Translations under genes and position numbers: made by a program
In this document: positions 28,044 to 38,200 of the stretch, one piece after another
Layout of the letters: every line of letters begins with the position of its first letter
Position numbering within the stretch: the first letter of the stretch is position 1
NCBI GenBank assembly: GCA_963726775.1
Contig: CAVSDL010000006.1
Span: forward strand, 1-64,000
DNA: 64,000 nucleotides
Direction of reading: 5' to 3'
Origin: CAIWHR01 sp963726775
Lineage (GTDB): Bacteria; Pseudomonadota; Gammaproteobacteria; Burkholderiales; Casimicrobiaceae
The notes under the pieces: generated by a model
The model's input: the letters and a program-made list of their open reading frames with translations, nothing else
Database searches by the model: none
Told to the model about the DNA's origin: nothing

Positions 28044-29090
28044 TCAGCCGGGCGGGCGACTGTCGGCGATCTGCGGTGCGTAAGTGAAACTGTCGGCGAA
28101 GAACTCGTCCGCCGGCAAGCCGCGCGATTCAATGAACGTCTTCCTCGCCACGTCGATCATCGGGGGGCCGCCGCAGGCGTACACCTGATAGCCGGAGAGG
28201 TCGCGGAAATCGTCGAGCACCGCCTGATGGACGAAGCCCGTGCGTCCGGGCCACGCATCGTCCGGCGCGGGATCGGACAGCACCGGGATGAACGTGAAGT
28301 TCCTGCTCGCCTGTTGCCACGTCCCGGGCAGATCGGGCAGGTAGAGGTCCCGCTTCGCGCGCGCCCCCCAATACAGGACCATCGGGCGGCGCTGGTCCAG
28401 ACGATGATGCAGCGCATGCTCGATGACGCCCTTGATTGGCGCGAAGCCGGTCCCGCCGGCGACGAAGATGATCGGCTTGTCGGAATCTTCGCGCAGGAAG
28501 AACGTGCCGAGCGGCCCTTCGAAGCGCAGGATTTCGCGGCCCTTGAACTGGTTGAAAAGCTGTCCGGAGAAAAAGCCGTCCGGCACGTGGCGAACATGAA
28601 GTTCGAGCAGCGCGTCGTCGTGCGGCGGCGTTGCCAGCGAAAAACTGCGCCGGCGCCCGTCCTTAAGCAGCAGGTCGATGTACTGTCCGGCAAGGTACTG
28701 CAGCCGCTCGTTCGCCGGCAGCTTGATCTTCACGATGGCGACGTCGGGCGCGGGTTTCTCGATCGACTCGACGCGGCACGGCAGCTTCCGGATCCGGACG
28801 TCGCCGACACGGCGCACTTCCTTGACTTCGATGACGAGATCGGTTTGCGGCCTGGCGCAACAGAAGAGCGCCAGACCCTGCCGTTTTTCGTCGTCGGTGA
28901 GTGTGGAAGCCTGGTGCGGGCCATAGTCGACGCGCCCGTCGAGGATCCGCCCCTTGCAGGTGCCGCACGCGCCGTTGCGGCAGCCGTAGGCAAGCATGAA
29001 ATCGGCGGCCATCGCCGCGGCAAGGACCGTGTCGCCGTCCGGACAGGCGAACGAGTGGTCGCTGGGCTTTATGGTAATCTGGAACGGCAT
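28044..29090 (-). CDS. 2Fe-2S ferredoxin/FAD-NAD(P)H reductase (CDP-6-deoxy-glucoseen reductase type)
   Basis: A 348-residue three-domain electron-transfer protein. The start at 29090 (MPFQITIKPS) is preferred; an upstream extension looks non-coding. The plant-type 2Fe-2S ligands are Cys37, Cys42, Cys45 and Cys77 (YGCRNGACGTCKG ... LFCCAR). The FAD motif RRSFSLATPP and the NAD(P) motifs VAGGTGFAPIKGVIEHAL and YACGGPPMIDVAR follow. Family members pass electrons from NAD(P)H through FAD to an oxygenase or other acceptor. The glucoseen-reductase name is conventional; no deoxysugar genes lie nearby. It is convergent with hemY. Confidence 0.88.
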   Translation of the reverse strand: MPFQITIKPSDHSFACPDGDTVLAAAMAADFMLAYGCRNGACGTCKGRILDGRVDYGPHQASTLTDDEKRQGLALFCCARPQTDLVIEVKEVRRVGDVRIRKLPCRVESIEKPAPDVAIVKIKLPANERLQYLAGQYIDLLLKDGRRRSFSLATPPHDDALLELHVRHVPDGFFSGQLFNQFKGREILRFEGPLGTFFLREDSDKPIIFVAGGTGFAPIKGVIEHALHHRLDQRRPMVLYWGARAKRDLYLPDLPGTWQQASRNFTFIPVLSDPAPDDAWPGRTGFVHQAVLDDFRDLSGYQVYACGGPPMIDVARKTFIESRGLPADEFFADSFTYAPQIADSRPPG

Positions 29091-29354
29091 GCGGAGGACG
29101 ATCGATCCGAAAGCATCGCGCGGCGCGCGATGGCGGGCGCGGACATGGGAAACACGCGTGGTACAGGTGGCCTGTAACATCCAATTCGAATCCGTCCGGC
29201 GCGCGCTTTCCGCCGAGCGCTGCGTTGCCGATGCCTGCAGGTCAACGCATTCATTCCAGGATCAGCCGTGTGCGCGATCCCCTGGGGTTCGCGCTGAATT
29301 GCGCCGCAATGGGTCGGGCGTTCCGCTCTGCATCGAATTTTACAGGCCGCCCGC

Positions 29355-30257
29355 GTGATCCGGGTACTCTTGATCGGCTGCGGCGATGTGGCACTGCGCA
29401 CCGCCGACCTGCTCCATCCGAAGGTTCGTCTCTACGGACTCACCCGCCGCTCCGACGACGTGCCGAAGCTGCGCGCGCACGGCATCGTTCCCATTGTCGG
29501 CGACCTTGACCACCTTTCGAGCCTGAGGCGCCTGCGCGCAGCGCCGTTCGCGGTGCTGCATTTCGCGCCGCCGCCGTCGGAGGGCCGCGACGACCCGCGC
29601 ACGCAGAAGCTGATCGCGGCGCTGACGCGGGCGCGAAGCATACCACAGCGCTTCGTCTACATTTCGACCTCCGGCGTCTACGGCGACTGCGCGGGCGCGC
29701 GCGTCACCGAAATGCGTCCCCGGCGCGCGCAATCGCCGCGCGCCCGCCGTCGCGTCGCGGCCGAGGACCGGCTCCGCGACTGGGCGATGCGCTACGGCGT
29801 CACGCTGTCGATCCTGCGGGTGCCTGGAATCTACGCGGAGACGCGGCTGCCCCTCGACAGGATCCGGCAGGGCACCCCGGTGCTCATCCCCGACGACGAC
29901 GTGTTCACCAATCACATTCACGCTGCGGATCTGGCGCGCGCGACGGTCGCCGCGCTGTTCCGCGCCAAGCCCAATCGCGCCTACAACGTGACCGATGACG
30001 CCGAAATGAAGATGGGCGGCTGGTTCGACACGGTGGCCGACGCATTCCATCTGCCGCGCCCGCCGCGTGTATCGTGGGAGGAAGCCGAGCACCGGATCGC
30101 GCCGATGCTGCTGTCGTTCATGAGCGAGTCCCGGCGGCTCGTCAACACCCGCATGAAACGCGAGTTGCGCGTGCATCTCCGCTACCCCACGCCGCAGTTG
30201 CTTCTCGACGCGGTCGCGCCGCGCGACCTCAAGAAGCAGCTGGCACTGCCGCTGTGA
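29355..30257 (+). CDS. NAD(P)-dependent sugar-epimerase-like protein (extended SDR)
   Basis: A 300-residue protein starting with GTG at 29355. It has the N-terminal dinucleotide motif VLLIGCGDVALR, which is atypical (GxGxxA), the strand RFVYISTSGVYGDC, and then VFTNHIHAADLARATVAAL. The usual Tyr-x-x-x-Lys pair is not apparent: the position after the SGVYG strand reads RARRRVAAEDRLRDW, as in the YeeZ-like atypical SDR group. Its stop overlaps the GTG start of ubiA (GTGA). Catalytic activity is uncertain. It opens a tightly overlapped four-gene operon. Confidence 0.8.
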   Translation: MIRVLLIGCGDVALRTADLLHPKVRLYGLTRRSDDVPKLRAHGIVPIVGDLDHLSSLRRLRAAPFAVLHFAPPPSEGRDDPRTQKLIAALTRARSIPQRFVYISTSGVYGDCAGARVTEMRPRRAQSPRARRRVAAEDRLRDWAMRYGVTLSILRVPGIYAETRLPLDRIRQGTPVLIPDDDVFTNHIHAADLARATVAALFRAKPNRAYNVTDDAEMKMGGWFDTVADAFHLPRPPRVSWEEAEHRIAPMLLSFMSESRRLVNTRMKRELRVHLRYPTPQLLLDAVAPRDLKKQLALPL

Positions 30258-31186
30258 GCACCGAGGTAGCGGCGAGCACGCCGCCGCGCGCGCGCTGGGA
30301 GCGCATCAGGGCACGGCTCGACAGCTACGAACGGCTGATCCGTCTCGACAAGCCGATCGGCACGCTGCTGCTCCTTTGGCCGACGTTGTCCGCGCTGTGG
30401 ATGGCCACCGGGGGACGGCCGCCATTGCGTTTGGTGCTGGTCTTTGCCATGGGCACCCTGCTGATGCGCTCGGCCGGATGCGCATTCAACGACTGGGCCG
30501 ATCGCGGCGTCGATGCGTTCGTCAAGCGCACGGAGATGCGACCGCTCGCGTCCGGCGAGATTCCGCCGTGGGAGGCGCTTGCGGTCGCCGCGACGCTCGC
30601 CTTTTGCGCCTTCCTGTTCGTGCTGACGACGAACGTCACCACGATCCTGATGTCGTGGCCGGCGATCGCGATCGCCATGGTGTATCCGTTCCTCAAGCGA
30701 TTCTTCGTGCTGCCGCAGGCATTCCTGGGGCTGGCGTTCTCGTTCGGCATTCCGATGGCGTACGCGGCCGTCTACGACCGCGTGCCTCCGATCGCCTGGT
30801 GGCTGCTGCTGTTCAATGCGTTCTGGGTCATGGCCTACGACACCGAATACGCGATGGTCGATCGCGACGACGACCTGCGCCTGGGATTGCGGACGTCGGC
30901 GATCGCGTTCGGGCGCTTCGACGTGCTCGCCGTGATGCTCTGCTACGCGATCTATGTCGGCGGAATGACGTGGACCGGGTACGCGGGGCACGCCGGTCCA
31001 ATCTACTACGTCGGGCTCCTCGGGGCGCTGGCATGCGCGCTCTGGCACTGGACGCTGATTCGAAAGCGCGAGCGCGACGGGTGTTTCCGCGCTTTTCTGC
31101 ACAACCACTGGCTGGGCCTCGCGGTGTTCGCCGGCATAGCGCTCGACTTTGCCACGCGCAACAAGGCGTGGCCGCGGCTGTACTGA
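30254..31186 (+). CDS. ubiA: 4-hydroxybenzoate polyprenyltransferase
   Basis: A 310-residue inner-membrane enzyme that attaches the polyprenyl chain to 4-hydroxybenzoate in ubiquinone synthesis. The N-terminus YERLIRLDKPIGTLLLLWPT is diagnostic. The first Asp-rich motif NDWADRGVD (79-87) and the second, YDTEYAMVDRDDD, bind Mg-diphosphate. Eight or nine hydrophobic spans follow the family pattern. The GTG start overlaps the upstream stop by four bases and its own stop overlaps the next start (TGATG). A ubiD gene for the decarboxylation step lies at 47161. Confidence 0.96.
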   Translation: MSTEVAASTPPRARWERIRARLDSYERLIRLDKPIGTLLLLWPTLSALWMATGGRPPLRLVLVFAMGTLLMRSAGCAFNDWADRGVDAFVKRTEMRPLASGEIPPWEALAVAATLAFCAFLFVLTTNVTTILMSWPAIAIAMVYPFLKRFFVLPQAFLGLAFSFGIPMAYAAVYDRVPPIAWWLLLFNAFWVMAYDTEYAMVDRDDDLRLGLRTSAIAFGRFDVLAVMLCYAIYVGGMTWTGYAGHAGPIYYVGLLGALACALWHWTLIRKRERDGCFRAFLHNHWLGLAVFAGIALDFATRNKAWPRLY

Positions 31187-31806
31187 TGGCAGCGCGCGTC
31201 ATGCCGGTCGCAGGACCCGACGTTCAAAGCCGTGACAACCGGAGCGGCGGGGCGTCGACCCGTCGGGAATCCGGCCCCGCGCAGGGCGTGCGCAGGCGGG
31301 GATTGCCGCCGGTGCTAGCGCGCGACACGCGCGTGCTGATTCTCGGCAGCTTTCCCGGCGACGCGTCGCTCGCCGCCGGACAGTACTACGCGCATCCGCG
31401 CAATCATTTCTGGCCGCTGGTCGGCGCCATTCTCGACGCGCCGTTATCCGAACTACCGTATGGCGAGCGGCTGGCGACGCTGCGCGCGAACCGGATCGGG
31501 CTGTGGGATGCGATTGTCGCGTGCGAACGCGAAGGCAGCCTCGACGGTGCGATCCGCAACGCGCGACGCGGTGACGTTTCGCGAGCACGCCGGGCGGCAC
31601 CTGCCATCGCCCTCGTCTGCTTCAACGGCAAGACTGCGGCGCGCTCGGAATCGGCATGGCGCGACGGGGGCTACGTGACCCTGGCGCTGCCATCGTCTTC
31701 GCCGGCGTTCACGCGGCCGTTCGCAGAGAAGCTCGCCGCGTGGCGCGCGATCCGCGACTTCCTGGGCTACGATGCGTGCTTCGACCCTGGGAGACCGAGC
31801 TCATGA
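31186..31806 (+). CDS. DNA-deoxyinosine (hypoxanthine-DNA) glycosylase
   Basis: A 206-residue protein of the uracil-DNA glycosylase superfamily. The active-site segment is VLILGSFPGDASLAAGQYYAHPRNHFWPLVGA; the later motif LVCFNGKTA and the loop LPSSSPAFTRPF are the family's base-recognition and DNA-binding parts. The first 40 residues are basic and low complexity, so an internal start is possible. It removes deaminated adenine (hypoxanthine) from DNA. It is translationally coupled to ubiA and to the SRPBCC gene, a grouping that has no obvious functional logic. Confidence 0.88.
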   Translation: MAARVMPVAGPDVQSRDNRSGGASTRRESGPAQGVRRRGLPPVLARDTRVLILGSFPGDASLAAGQYYAHPRNHFWPLVGAILDAPLSELPYGERLATLRANRIGLWDAIVACEREGSLDGAIRNARRGDVSRARRAAPAIALVCFNGKTAARSESAWRDGGYVTLALPSSSPAFTRPFAEKLAAWRAIRDFLGYDACFDPGRPSS

Positions 31807-32333
31807 CCTCGCCGTTCCTTCGAATGATTCGCGATGTCGCCGTCGCAATATTCGCTCTTGCCGCGATTCCCGGTGCAGCGCAATCGCTGGCGCCGGACAT
31901 CATGGTGACGAAAATCATCAATGCCCCGGTGGCCGAGGTCTGGAAGGCCTGGACGACCGCCGAGGGCATCGAGAGCTTCTTCGCGCCGAAGGCTGCCAAG
32001 GTCGAGCCGGTGACGGGCGGCGCGTTCGAACTGTGGTTCGGCGTGAACCTGCCCGAAGGCTCCCGCGGCAGCGAAGGCTGCAAGGTGCACAGCGTGAAAC
32101 CGCTGGAGCAGTTCGTATTCGAATGGAATGCGCCGCCGACGATCCCGGCAATCCGCGGCCTGCGCACGCTGGTCTATCTCGATTTCAAGGCGCTGCCCGA
32201 CAACCGCACCGAAGTGACACTGCGCAACTTCGGCTACGGCGACGGCGAGGACTGGCAGAAGGCGAAGGCTTACTTCACGCAGGCCTGGCCGGCCGTCATG
32301 GCCGGGCTCGAAAAGCGCTTTGCCGCAAAATGA
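31803..32333 (+). CDS. Exported SRPBCC/AHSA1-domain protein
   Basis: A 176-residue protein whose ATG overlaps the glycosylase stop (ATGA). Residues 8-27 form a signal peptide (MIRDVAVAIFALAAIPGAAQ). The rest is an AHSA1-type START-like fold: VTKIINAPVAEVWKAWTTAEGIESFF, GAFELWFG, LVYLDFKALPDNRTEVTLRNFG and AWPAVMAGLEKRF. Most family members are cytoplasmic, so an exported copy is less common. These domains bind hydrophobic ligands; the ligand is unknown. Confidence 0.87.
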   Translation: MTSPFLRMIRDVAVAIFALAAIPGAAQSLAPDIMVTKIINAPVAEVWKAWTTAEGIESFFAPKAAKVEPVTGGAFELWFGVNLPEGSRGSEGCKVHSVKPLEQFVFEWNAPPTIPAIRGLRTLVYLDFKALPDNRTEVTLRNFGYGDGEDWQKAKAYFTQAWPAVMAGLEKRFAAK

Positions 32334-32429
32334 AGCCGGCGTCCCAGGTGCGAACTGAAGCGCGATTCGTGATCGGACGGGGCTGACGGCATTCGGAATC
32401 CGTGCCGCATTTCTGAAGGAATCGCCTCG

Positions 32430-33215
32430 ATGGACCTGAACCTGCAAGACAAGATTGTCGTCGTCACCGGCGCGAGCAAGGGCATTGGCTGCGCGTGCGC
32501 CGAAGCGTTCGCGTGCGAGGGCGCGCGCGTCGCGCTGGTGTCGCGCAGCAGGGCCAATCTCGACGCGGCACTGGCCCGATTCCCCGCCGTGAGGCACGCG
32601 CCGACGGCGATCGTCGCCGATCTCACCCGCTCGGCCGACGCGGAACGGATGGCGGTCGAGGCGGAGCGCGACCTCGGACCGATCGACATTCTCGTCAATT
32701 CGGCCGGCGCCGCGCGCCGCTATGCGCCAGCCGATCTCGACGCCGATGCCTGGCACGCGGCGATGGATGCCAAGTACTTCAGCTACATTCATCCGCTCGA
32801 CGCCGTGCTGAAGCGCATGGTGATCCGCGGCCGTGGTGCGATCGTCAATATCATCGGTTCCGGCGGCAAGGTTGCGAACCCCGTGCATCTGCCCGGGGGC
32901 GCCGCAAATGCCGCGCTGATGCTGGCGACAACGGGGCTCGCCGCCGCGTTTGCGCCCAAAGGTGTCCGTATCAACGGGATCAATCCCGGCGCGACGCTGA
33001 CCGGCCGCGTACAGGAAGGCCTCGCCGTCGAGGCGAAGATGACCGGGATTTCCGAGGACGATCTCCTGAAGCGCAACCGGGGGAAGATTCCGCTGGGACG
33101 CCTCGGCACGCCGGAAGAGGTGGCGCGCGTCGCGCTGTTTCTGGCGTCGGATGCGGCGAGCTACGTCACCGGCGCGATCGTGCCGATGGATGGCGGGTCG
33201 AACCCCGTCATCTAG
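32430..33215 (+). CDS. Short-chain dehydrogenase/reductase lacking the Tyr-x-x-x-Lys pair
   Basis: A 261-residue classical-length SDR. The cofactor motif TGASKGIG is at 13-20; NSAGA and the C-terminal DAASYVTGAIVPMDGGSNP are standard. In the catalytic helix, where Tyr-x-x-x-Lys is expected, the sequence reads HLPGGAANAALMLATTGLA, with neither Tyr nor Lys. The Ser of GSGGK upstream is present. Similar SDRs with GGAANAAL exist, so this is a family trait rather than a local error. Activity may use other residues or be absent. It sits alone 83 bases before fhs. Confidence 0.86.
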   Translation: MDLNLQDKIVVVTGASKGIGCACAEAFACEGARVALVSRSRANLDAALARFPAVRHAPTAIVADLTRSADAERMAVEAERDLGPIDILVNSAGAARRYAPADLDADAWHAAMDAKYFSYIHPLDAVLKRMVIRGRGAIVNIIGSGGKVANPVHLPGGAANAALMLATTGLAAAFAPKGVRINGINPGATLTGRVQEGLAVEAKMTGISEDDLLKRNRGKIPLGRLGTPEEVARVALFLASDAASYVTGAIVPMDGGSNPVI

Positions 33216-33298
33216 CGATCGACGCACGCCTTTTCCGCGCCGCCCGGATCGCGCGACGCGACATAGCCCGCGATCGCATCCATTCGAAAGGAATATTC

Positions 33299-34972
33299 AT
33301 GCAGACCGATATCGAGATCGCGCAGCACGCGACGCTGCAGCCGATCGGCACGATCGCGACGCGCCTCGGAATTCCCGAGGCTGCGCTCGAGCCCTACGGC
33401 CGGACCAAGGCCAAGGTCTCGCTGGACTGGCTCGCGAGCCTCGGCGAGCGGCCGAACGGCAAGCTGATCCTCGTGTCGGCGATCAGCCCGACGCCCGCCG
33501 GCGAAGGCAAGACGACGACGACGGTCGGCCTGGGCGACGGACTCAACCGCATCGGCAAGAAGGCCGCGGTCTGCCTGCGCGAGCCCTCGCTCGGCCCCGT
33601 GTTCGGGATGAAGGGCGGAGCGGCGGGCGGCGGCCGCGCCCAGGTCGTGCCCATGGAGGACATCAACCTCCACTTCACCGGCGACTTCCATGCGATCGGC
33701 GTTGCCAACAACCTGCTCGCCGCGCTGATCGACAACCACATCCATCACGGCAACGCGCTCGGGATCGACGTGCGCCGCATCACGTGGAAGCGGGTGATGG
33801 ACATGAACGACCGCGCGCTGCGCGACATCACCGTCGCGCTGGGCGGACCCGCCAACGGCTATCCGCGGCAGGATGGCTTCGATATCGTCGTGGCGTCGGA
33901 GGTGATGGCGATCTTCTGCCTTGCTGAATCGCTCGCCGACCTCAAGGAGCGCCTGGGACGGATCGTCGTCGGCTACACGCGCGACCAGAAGCCGGTCCAT
34001 GCCGGGGACCTGGACGCGCACGGCGCGATGACGGTACTGCTCAAGGACGCGCTCATGCCCAACCTCGTGCAGACGCTGGAAAACAATCCCGCGTTCATCC
34101 ACGGCGGACCTTTCGGCAACATTGCGCACGGCTGCAACTCGGTGATCGCGACCAAGGCCGCATTGAAGCTCGCCGATTACGTGGTGACCGAGGCGGGATT
34201 CGGCGCGGACCTCGGCGCCGAGAAGTTCATCGACATCAAGTGCCGCAAATCGGGGCTGCGGCCCGACCTGGTCGTGCTGGTGGCGACGATCCGCGCGCTC
34301 AAGTTCCACGGCGGCGCCGATCTCAAGGAGCTCACGAAGGAAAATCTCGCCGCGCTGGAAAAAGGGGTGGCCAACCTCGAGCGTCACGTCAACAACGTCC
34401 GCAACCACTACGGGCTGCCGTGCGTCATCGCGATCAATCACTTCACGTCGGACACCGACGCCGAGATCGCGCTGCTGAAGAAAAAGATCGCGCACCACGA
34501 CGCCCCGGTCGTCCTCGCCCGGCACTGGGCCGACGGCGGCGCGGGGGCGGAGGCGCTGGCCAGGACGGCGGTCGACGTGATCGACAGGGTGCCGGCGGAC
34601 TTCCGCCTCGTCTACGACGACGCCGACACGCTATGGGAGAAAATGGACAAGGTCGCGAAGACGATCTACGGCGCCTCCGAAGTGACCGCGGACAGCAAGG
34701 TCCGTGCGCACATCCGGAAGCTGCAGACGGAAGGCTACGGGCACTACCCGGTGTGCGTGGCGAAGACGCAGTACTCGTTCTCGACCGACCCGCTGCTGCG
34801 CGGCGCGCCGTCGGGTCACGTTGTCAATATCCGCGAAGTGCGCCTCGCGGCCGGCGCCGAGTTCGTGGTCATGGTCTGCGGCGACGTGATGACCATGCCG
34901 GGCCTGCCGAAGGAGCCGTCGGCGGCGAAGATCGACATCGATGGAGAAGGGAAAGTGGTTGGTCTTTTCTGA
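33299..34972 (+). CDS. fhs: Formate-tetrahydrofolate ligase
   Basis: A 557-residue protein, normal for the family. The start at 33299 follows AAAGGA. The ATP-binding loop TPAGEGKT is at 65-72. Other family blocks are GKKAAVCLREPSLGPVFGMK, GGGRAQVVPMEDINLHFTGD, GGPFGNIAHGCNS and the C-terminal VMVCGDVMTMPGLPKEPSA. It makes 10-formyl-tetrahydrofolate from formate, ATP and tetrahydrofolate. It could act in C1 assimilation or in replenishing formyl groups. No neighbouring folate genes are present. Confidence 0.97.
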   Translation: MQTDIEIAQHATLQPIGTIATRLGIPEAALEPYGRTKAKVSLDWLASLGERPNGKLILVSAISPTPAGEGKTTTTVGLGDGLNRIGKKAAVCLREPSLGPVFGMKGGAAGGGRAQVVPMEDINLHFTGDFHAIGVANNLLAALIDNHIHHGNALGIDVRRITWKRVMDMNDRALRDITVALGGPANGYPRQDGFDIVVASEVMAIFCLAESLADLKERLGRIVVGYTRDQKPVHAGDLDAHGAMTVLLKDALMPNLVQTLENNPAFIHGGPFGNIAHGCNSVIATKAALKLADYVVTEAGFGADLGAEKFIDIKCRKSGLRPDLVVLVATIRALKFHGGADLKELTKENLAALEKGVANLERHVNNVRNHYGLPCVIAINHFTSDTDAEIALLKKKIAHHDAPVVLARHWADGGAGAEALARTAVDVIDRVPADFRLVYDDADTLWEKMDKVAKTIYGASEVTADSKVRAHIRKLQTEGYGHYPVCVAKTQYSFSTDPLLRGAPSGHVVNIREVRLAAGAEFVVMVCGDVMTMPGLPKEPSAAKIDIDGEGKVVGLF

Positions 34973-35020
34973 CGAGAAGTTGAAAATTACGGAATGAGGC
35001 AACACTTTCGAAAATACGCT

Positions 35021-35160
35021 CGTCGTCCCCGCGAACGCTGGAATGACGGCGCTATTGATCGTCATCCCCGCGGACGCGGGGACCCAGAGTCGTTCGACGC
35101 AAGACGCTGGATTCCCGCCCCTCGATCGCGGTCGAGGGCAAGCTTCGCGTGAACGATGAC
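35021..35160. repeat. REP/MITE-like dispersed palindromic repeat, copy 2
   Basis: It shares with the element at 11927-12041 the outer GTCCCCGCGAACGC, the internal hairpin CCCCGCGG-AC-CGCGGGG-type palindrome (about 35065-35082) and CGTTCGACGCAAG followed by a CTGGAT block. It appears partly rearranged: two left-type ends lie in series at 35024 and 35062. It fills most of the gap between fhs and the convergent secreted repeat protein. Confidence 0.68.
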
Positions 35161-35230
35161 ATTTCTGCAGCCACAATCATGGAAATTTGCGAAGCGTGGT
35201 CCGGGCATCCGGCAAGGCGCTGCCCGTTCA

Positions 35231-38200
35231 TCACATACAACTCATTCCCGTCGGCTGCGTCAGGCGCATCAGGTTCATGCTGCCTGATCCGTACCCCAGC
35301 ATCGAGTTGAAATCCACTCTGCCGTGGTTGCAGTCGGTGAACGTGAACGTGAGCGTACCCCAGTGGTTGTTCACAATCTGGCTCGGATTGAAATTCGGGA
35401 TCCACCGACCGCCGGTCGTCTGATTGACGTCGGTGATCATCGCCGTGTTGCCGCTGTAGGTGCCGACACCCCCGAACCAGGCCTGCTGCGTGCCCGCCGG
35501 ATTGAAGGTGAACCACCAGGCGAGAAAACGGTTCCCGGGCAGGACCTCGACAAAGAGCCCATGGCCATTCTGGGAGGGGTCGAACCAGGCGCCGGTGGTG
35601 CCGACGCCGATGGTCCCCGGCGGCGAAGCGACGTACGCGCTGCCGTTCCCCGCGACGGTCGTGATGGTGCCAATTGGGGAGACACTCCGCACGCGATTGT
35701 TCCCGGTGTCGGCGATATAGAGGTTTCCGACGGGATCCACGGCCACCCCATGCGGGAGATTCAATCGCGCGCTCGCGGCGGGACCACCGTCACCGGAATA
35801 GCCGGCTGCGCGGCAGGTGCCGACGACGGTGGAAATGATTCCGGAGGCGTCCACTTTTCGAACGCAGTGGTTGTAGGTGTCCGCGATGAAGAGATCGCCG
35901 CGTGCGTCCGTGGCCACGCCATACGGGGTTTCCAGGGCGGCGCTCGTGGCCACCCCGCCGTCACCGGAATAGCCGCAGGTGAAAGCCAGGCCGTGGCCGT
36001 CGGGGTGCCGGTCATCGCCGGCGACGGTGGTGACGCTGTGGTCACTGCCAACCTTGCGGACCCTGCAATATCCGTCCGCGGCATAGACATTGTTCTGGGC
36101 GTCCAAGGCGATTCCCTCGGGCGCGCATAGTCCTGGCCCGAGGTAGCCGGAGCCACAGTTGGGGCCGGTAAGGGTCGTGATGAGTCCACCTGGTGTGACC
36201 TTGCGCAGCGCGTTCCAGTGCGAGATATACAGGTTGTTGGCAGAATCAACAGCAATACTCTGAGGAAAACCGAGTTGGGCTCTTGTCGCCAAGCCGCCGT
36301 CACCGGATGTCGCCCGACTTCCGTCGCCCGCAACCGTCGTAATGATTCCATTCGAATCAATTTTTCGAACTCGATGGTTGTACCCGTCCGCGACATAGAC
36401 ATTGCCGGTGGAATCGGTGGCCAATCCGCCCGCTAGCTCGGACCAATCAATCGGATCGGCGGCGAGTTCGGGATAGATCGCGGGAAAATTCAACAGGGCT
36501 TGCGTAGCCTGTCCACCATCGCCCGAATAACCGCCCGACCCATTGCCCGCGAGGCGTGTGAAGAATCCGTCCTTGTCCCGTTTGAAAACGATGCTCGGAC
36601 TGCTGAAATACGTATTGCCGGACGTGTCGACCGCCACGGCCCCAGGCGGGCCGATTGACGAAGCAACAGCAGAAGGCATCACCGGTTGCGTCAGGCGTGA
36701 CAGATTCAGGCTCCCCGTGCCGTAACCCAGCACGGAGCCGAAATTCACTTTGCCGTGGTCGCGGTCGGTGAACGTGAACGTGAGCGTTCCCCACGGATTG
36801 TTGGCAATCTGTTTGGCATCGAAATTCGGAATCCAGCGTCCGCCGGTGGTCTCGTTGACCTGCGAGATAGTCGCCGTGTTGCCGCTGTAGGTGCCAACGC
36901 CTCCGAACCATGCCTGCTCGGTGCCCGCCGGATTGAATGTGAACCACCAGGCGAGGAGACGATTGTTAGGCAAAACCTCGACGAAGAGGCCATGTCCGTT
37001 CTGGGCCGGATCGAACCAGGCGCCGGTGAACCCCGGATCGATCGCCCCCGGCGGAAAGGCAACACCGTAGATCTCCGCACTATTGAGAGCCCCTGCTGCG
37101 GAGATGCCGCCGGCGACCAGGGCCGTGCCGTTCTGAAGCAGCGTCGCGGTGTGGAATGCGCGCGCAATATTCAGGGCGGCGGTGATTCTCCAGAGTGCAC
37201 TGCTCGCATCGTACAGCTCCGCACTCTGGATTGCCCCGAGCGATCCGCCACCACCAGCAACGATGACTTCGCCACTTGGAAGCAGCGTTGCCGTGTGACC
37301 AACATGGCCGACATTGAGACTGCCGGTATTGCTCCATCGTCCGGTCGACGGATCGAATATCTCGGCCGCATTGGTTGGAACATCGGAAATGGTACATGTT
37401 GCAACCGGCCTGGTAGCGCAGCCAGGAGGATTTTGATTTGGGGGGCCGTTGCCGCCTGCGACCAATACCCTACCGCTGGGAAGCAGCGTCGCGGAGTGCA
37501 AGTCGCGGGAGGTATTTAGGCTCGACGCGGCGCTCCAGGTGCCGGCCACCGGGTCGTACAACTCCGCAGCGGACAAGGGGAAAGCATAATCTGCGTCGTT
37601 TGTTCCACCCGTGACCAGAATCCTGCCGTCCTGCAGGAGCGTCGCCTGATGCAAGGATCGTGGGATTGTAAGACTGCCGGCACTGCTCCACGCACCAGTG
37701 GCTGGATCGTACAGCGCGGCAGTCGTCACAAACCCTGCGCTGGCTCCGCCTGCCACCAGCACCTTGCCGTCATGAAGAAGCGTTGCGGTATGGTCAAATC
37801 GACCCGCGAGCGGGCTGCCGGTTCGGCTCCAAGTGCCCGTGCCCGGGTCGTACAACTCTGCGAAGTCGAGCGGGTCCTGTAGGTTGACGCCTCCCACAAC
37901 AAGGACCCGGCCGTCCGGCAACAATGTCGCCGTGTGACCAGCGTGACCTGCGTTTGAGTGGCCCGTGACGCTCCATGTGCCGGTGTTCGGGTCGTACAGT
38001 TCGGCGCTTTCAAGGGCATTGCCGCCGCTGTCGGAGCCTCCCGCGACAAGGACCTTGCCGTTGGCGAGCAACGTCGCCGTGTGATTTATGCGCGCTACGT
38101 TGAGATTGCCGGTCGGGACCCAATGTGGAACGGCCGACGGTTCCGATGTGAACTGGTAGGTCTGGCCCGCGAAATTGGTCGCCACGGCGTTGGCCACGAC

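Noticed and set aside
28025..28053. Hairpin GCCCGGC...GCCGGGC between hemY and the reductase
   Set aside because: It overlaps the last codons of the reductase gene and lacks a T-run on either strand, so I did not call a terminator.
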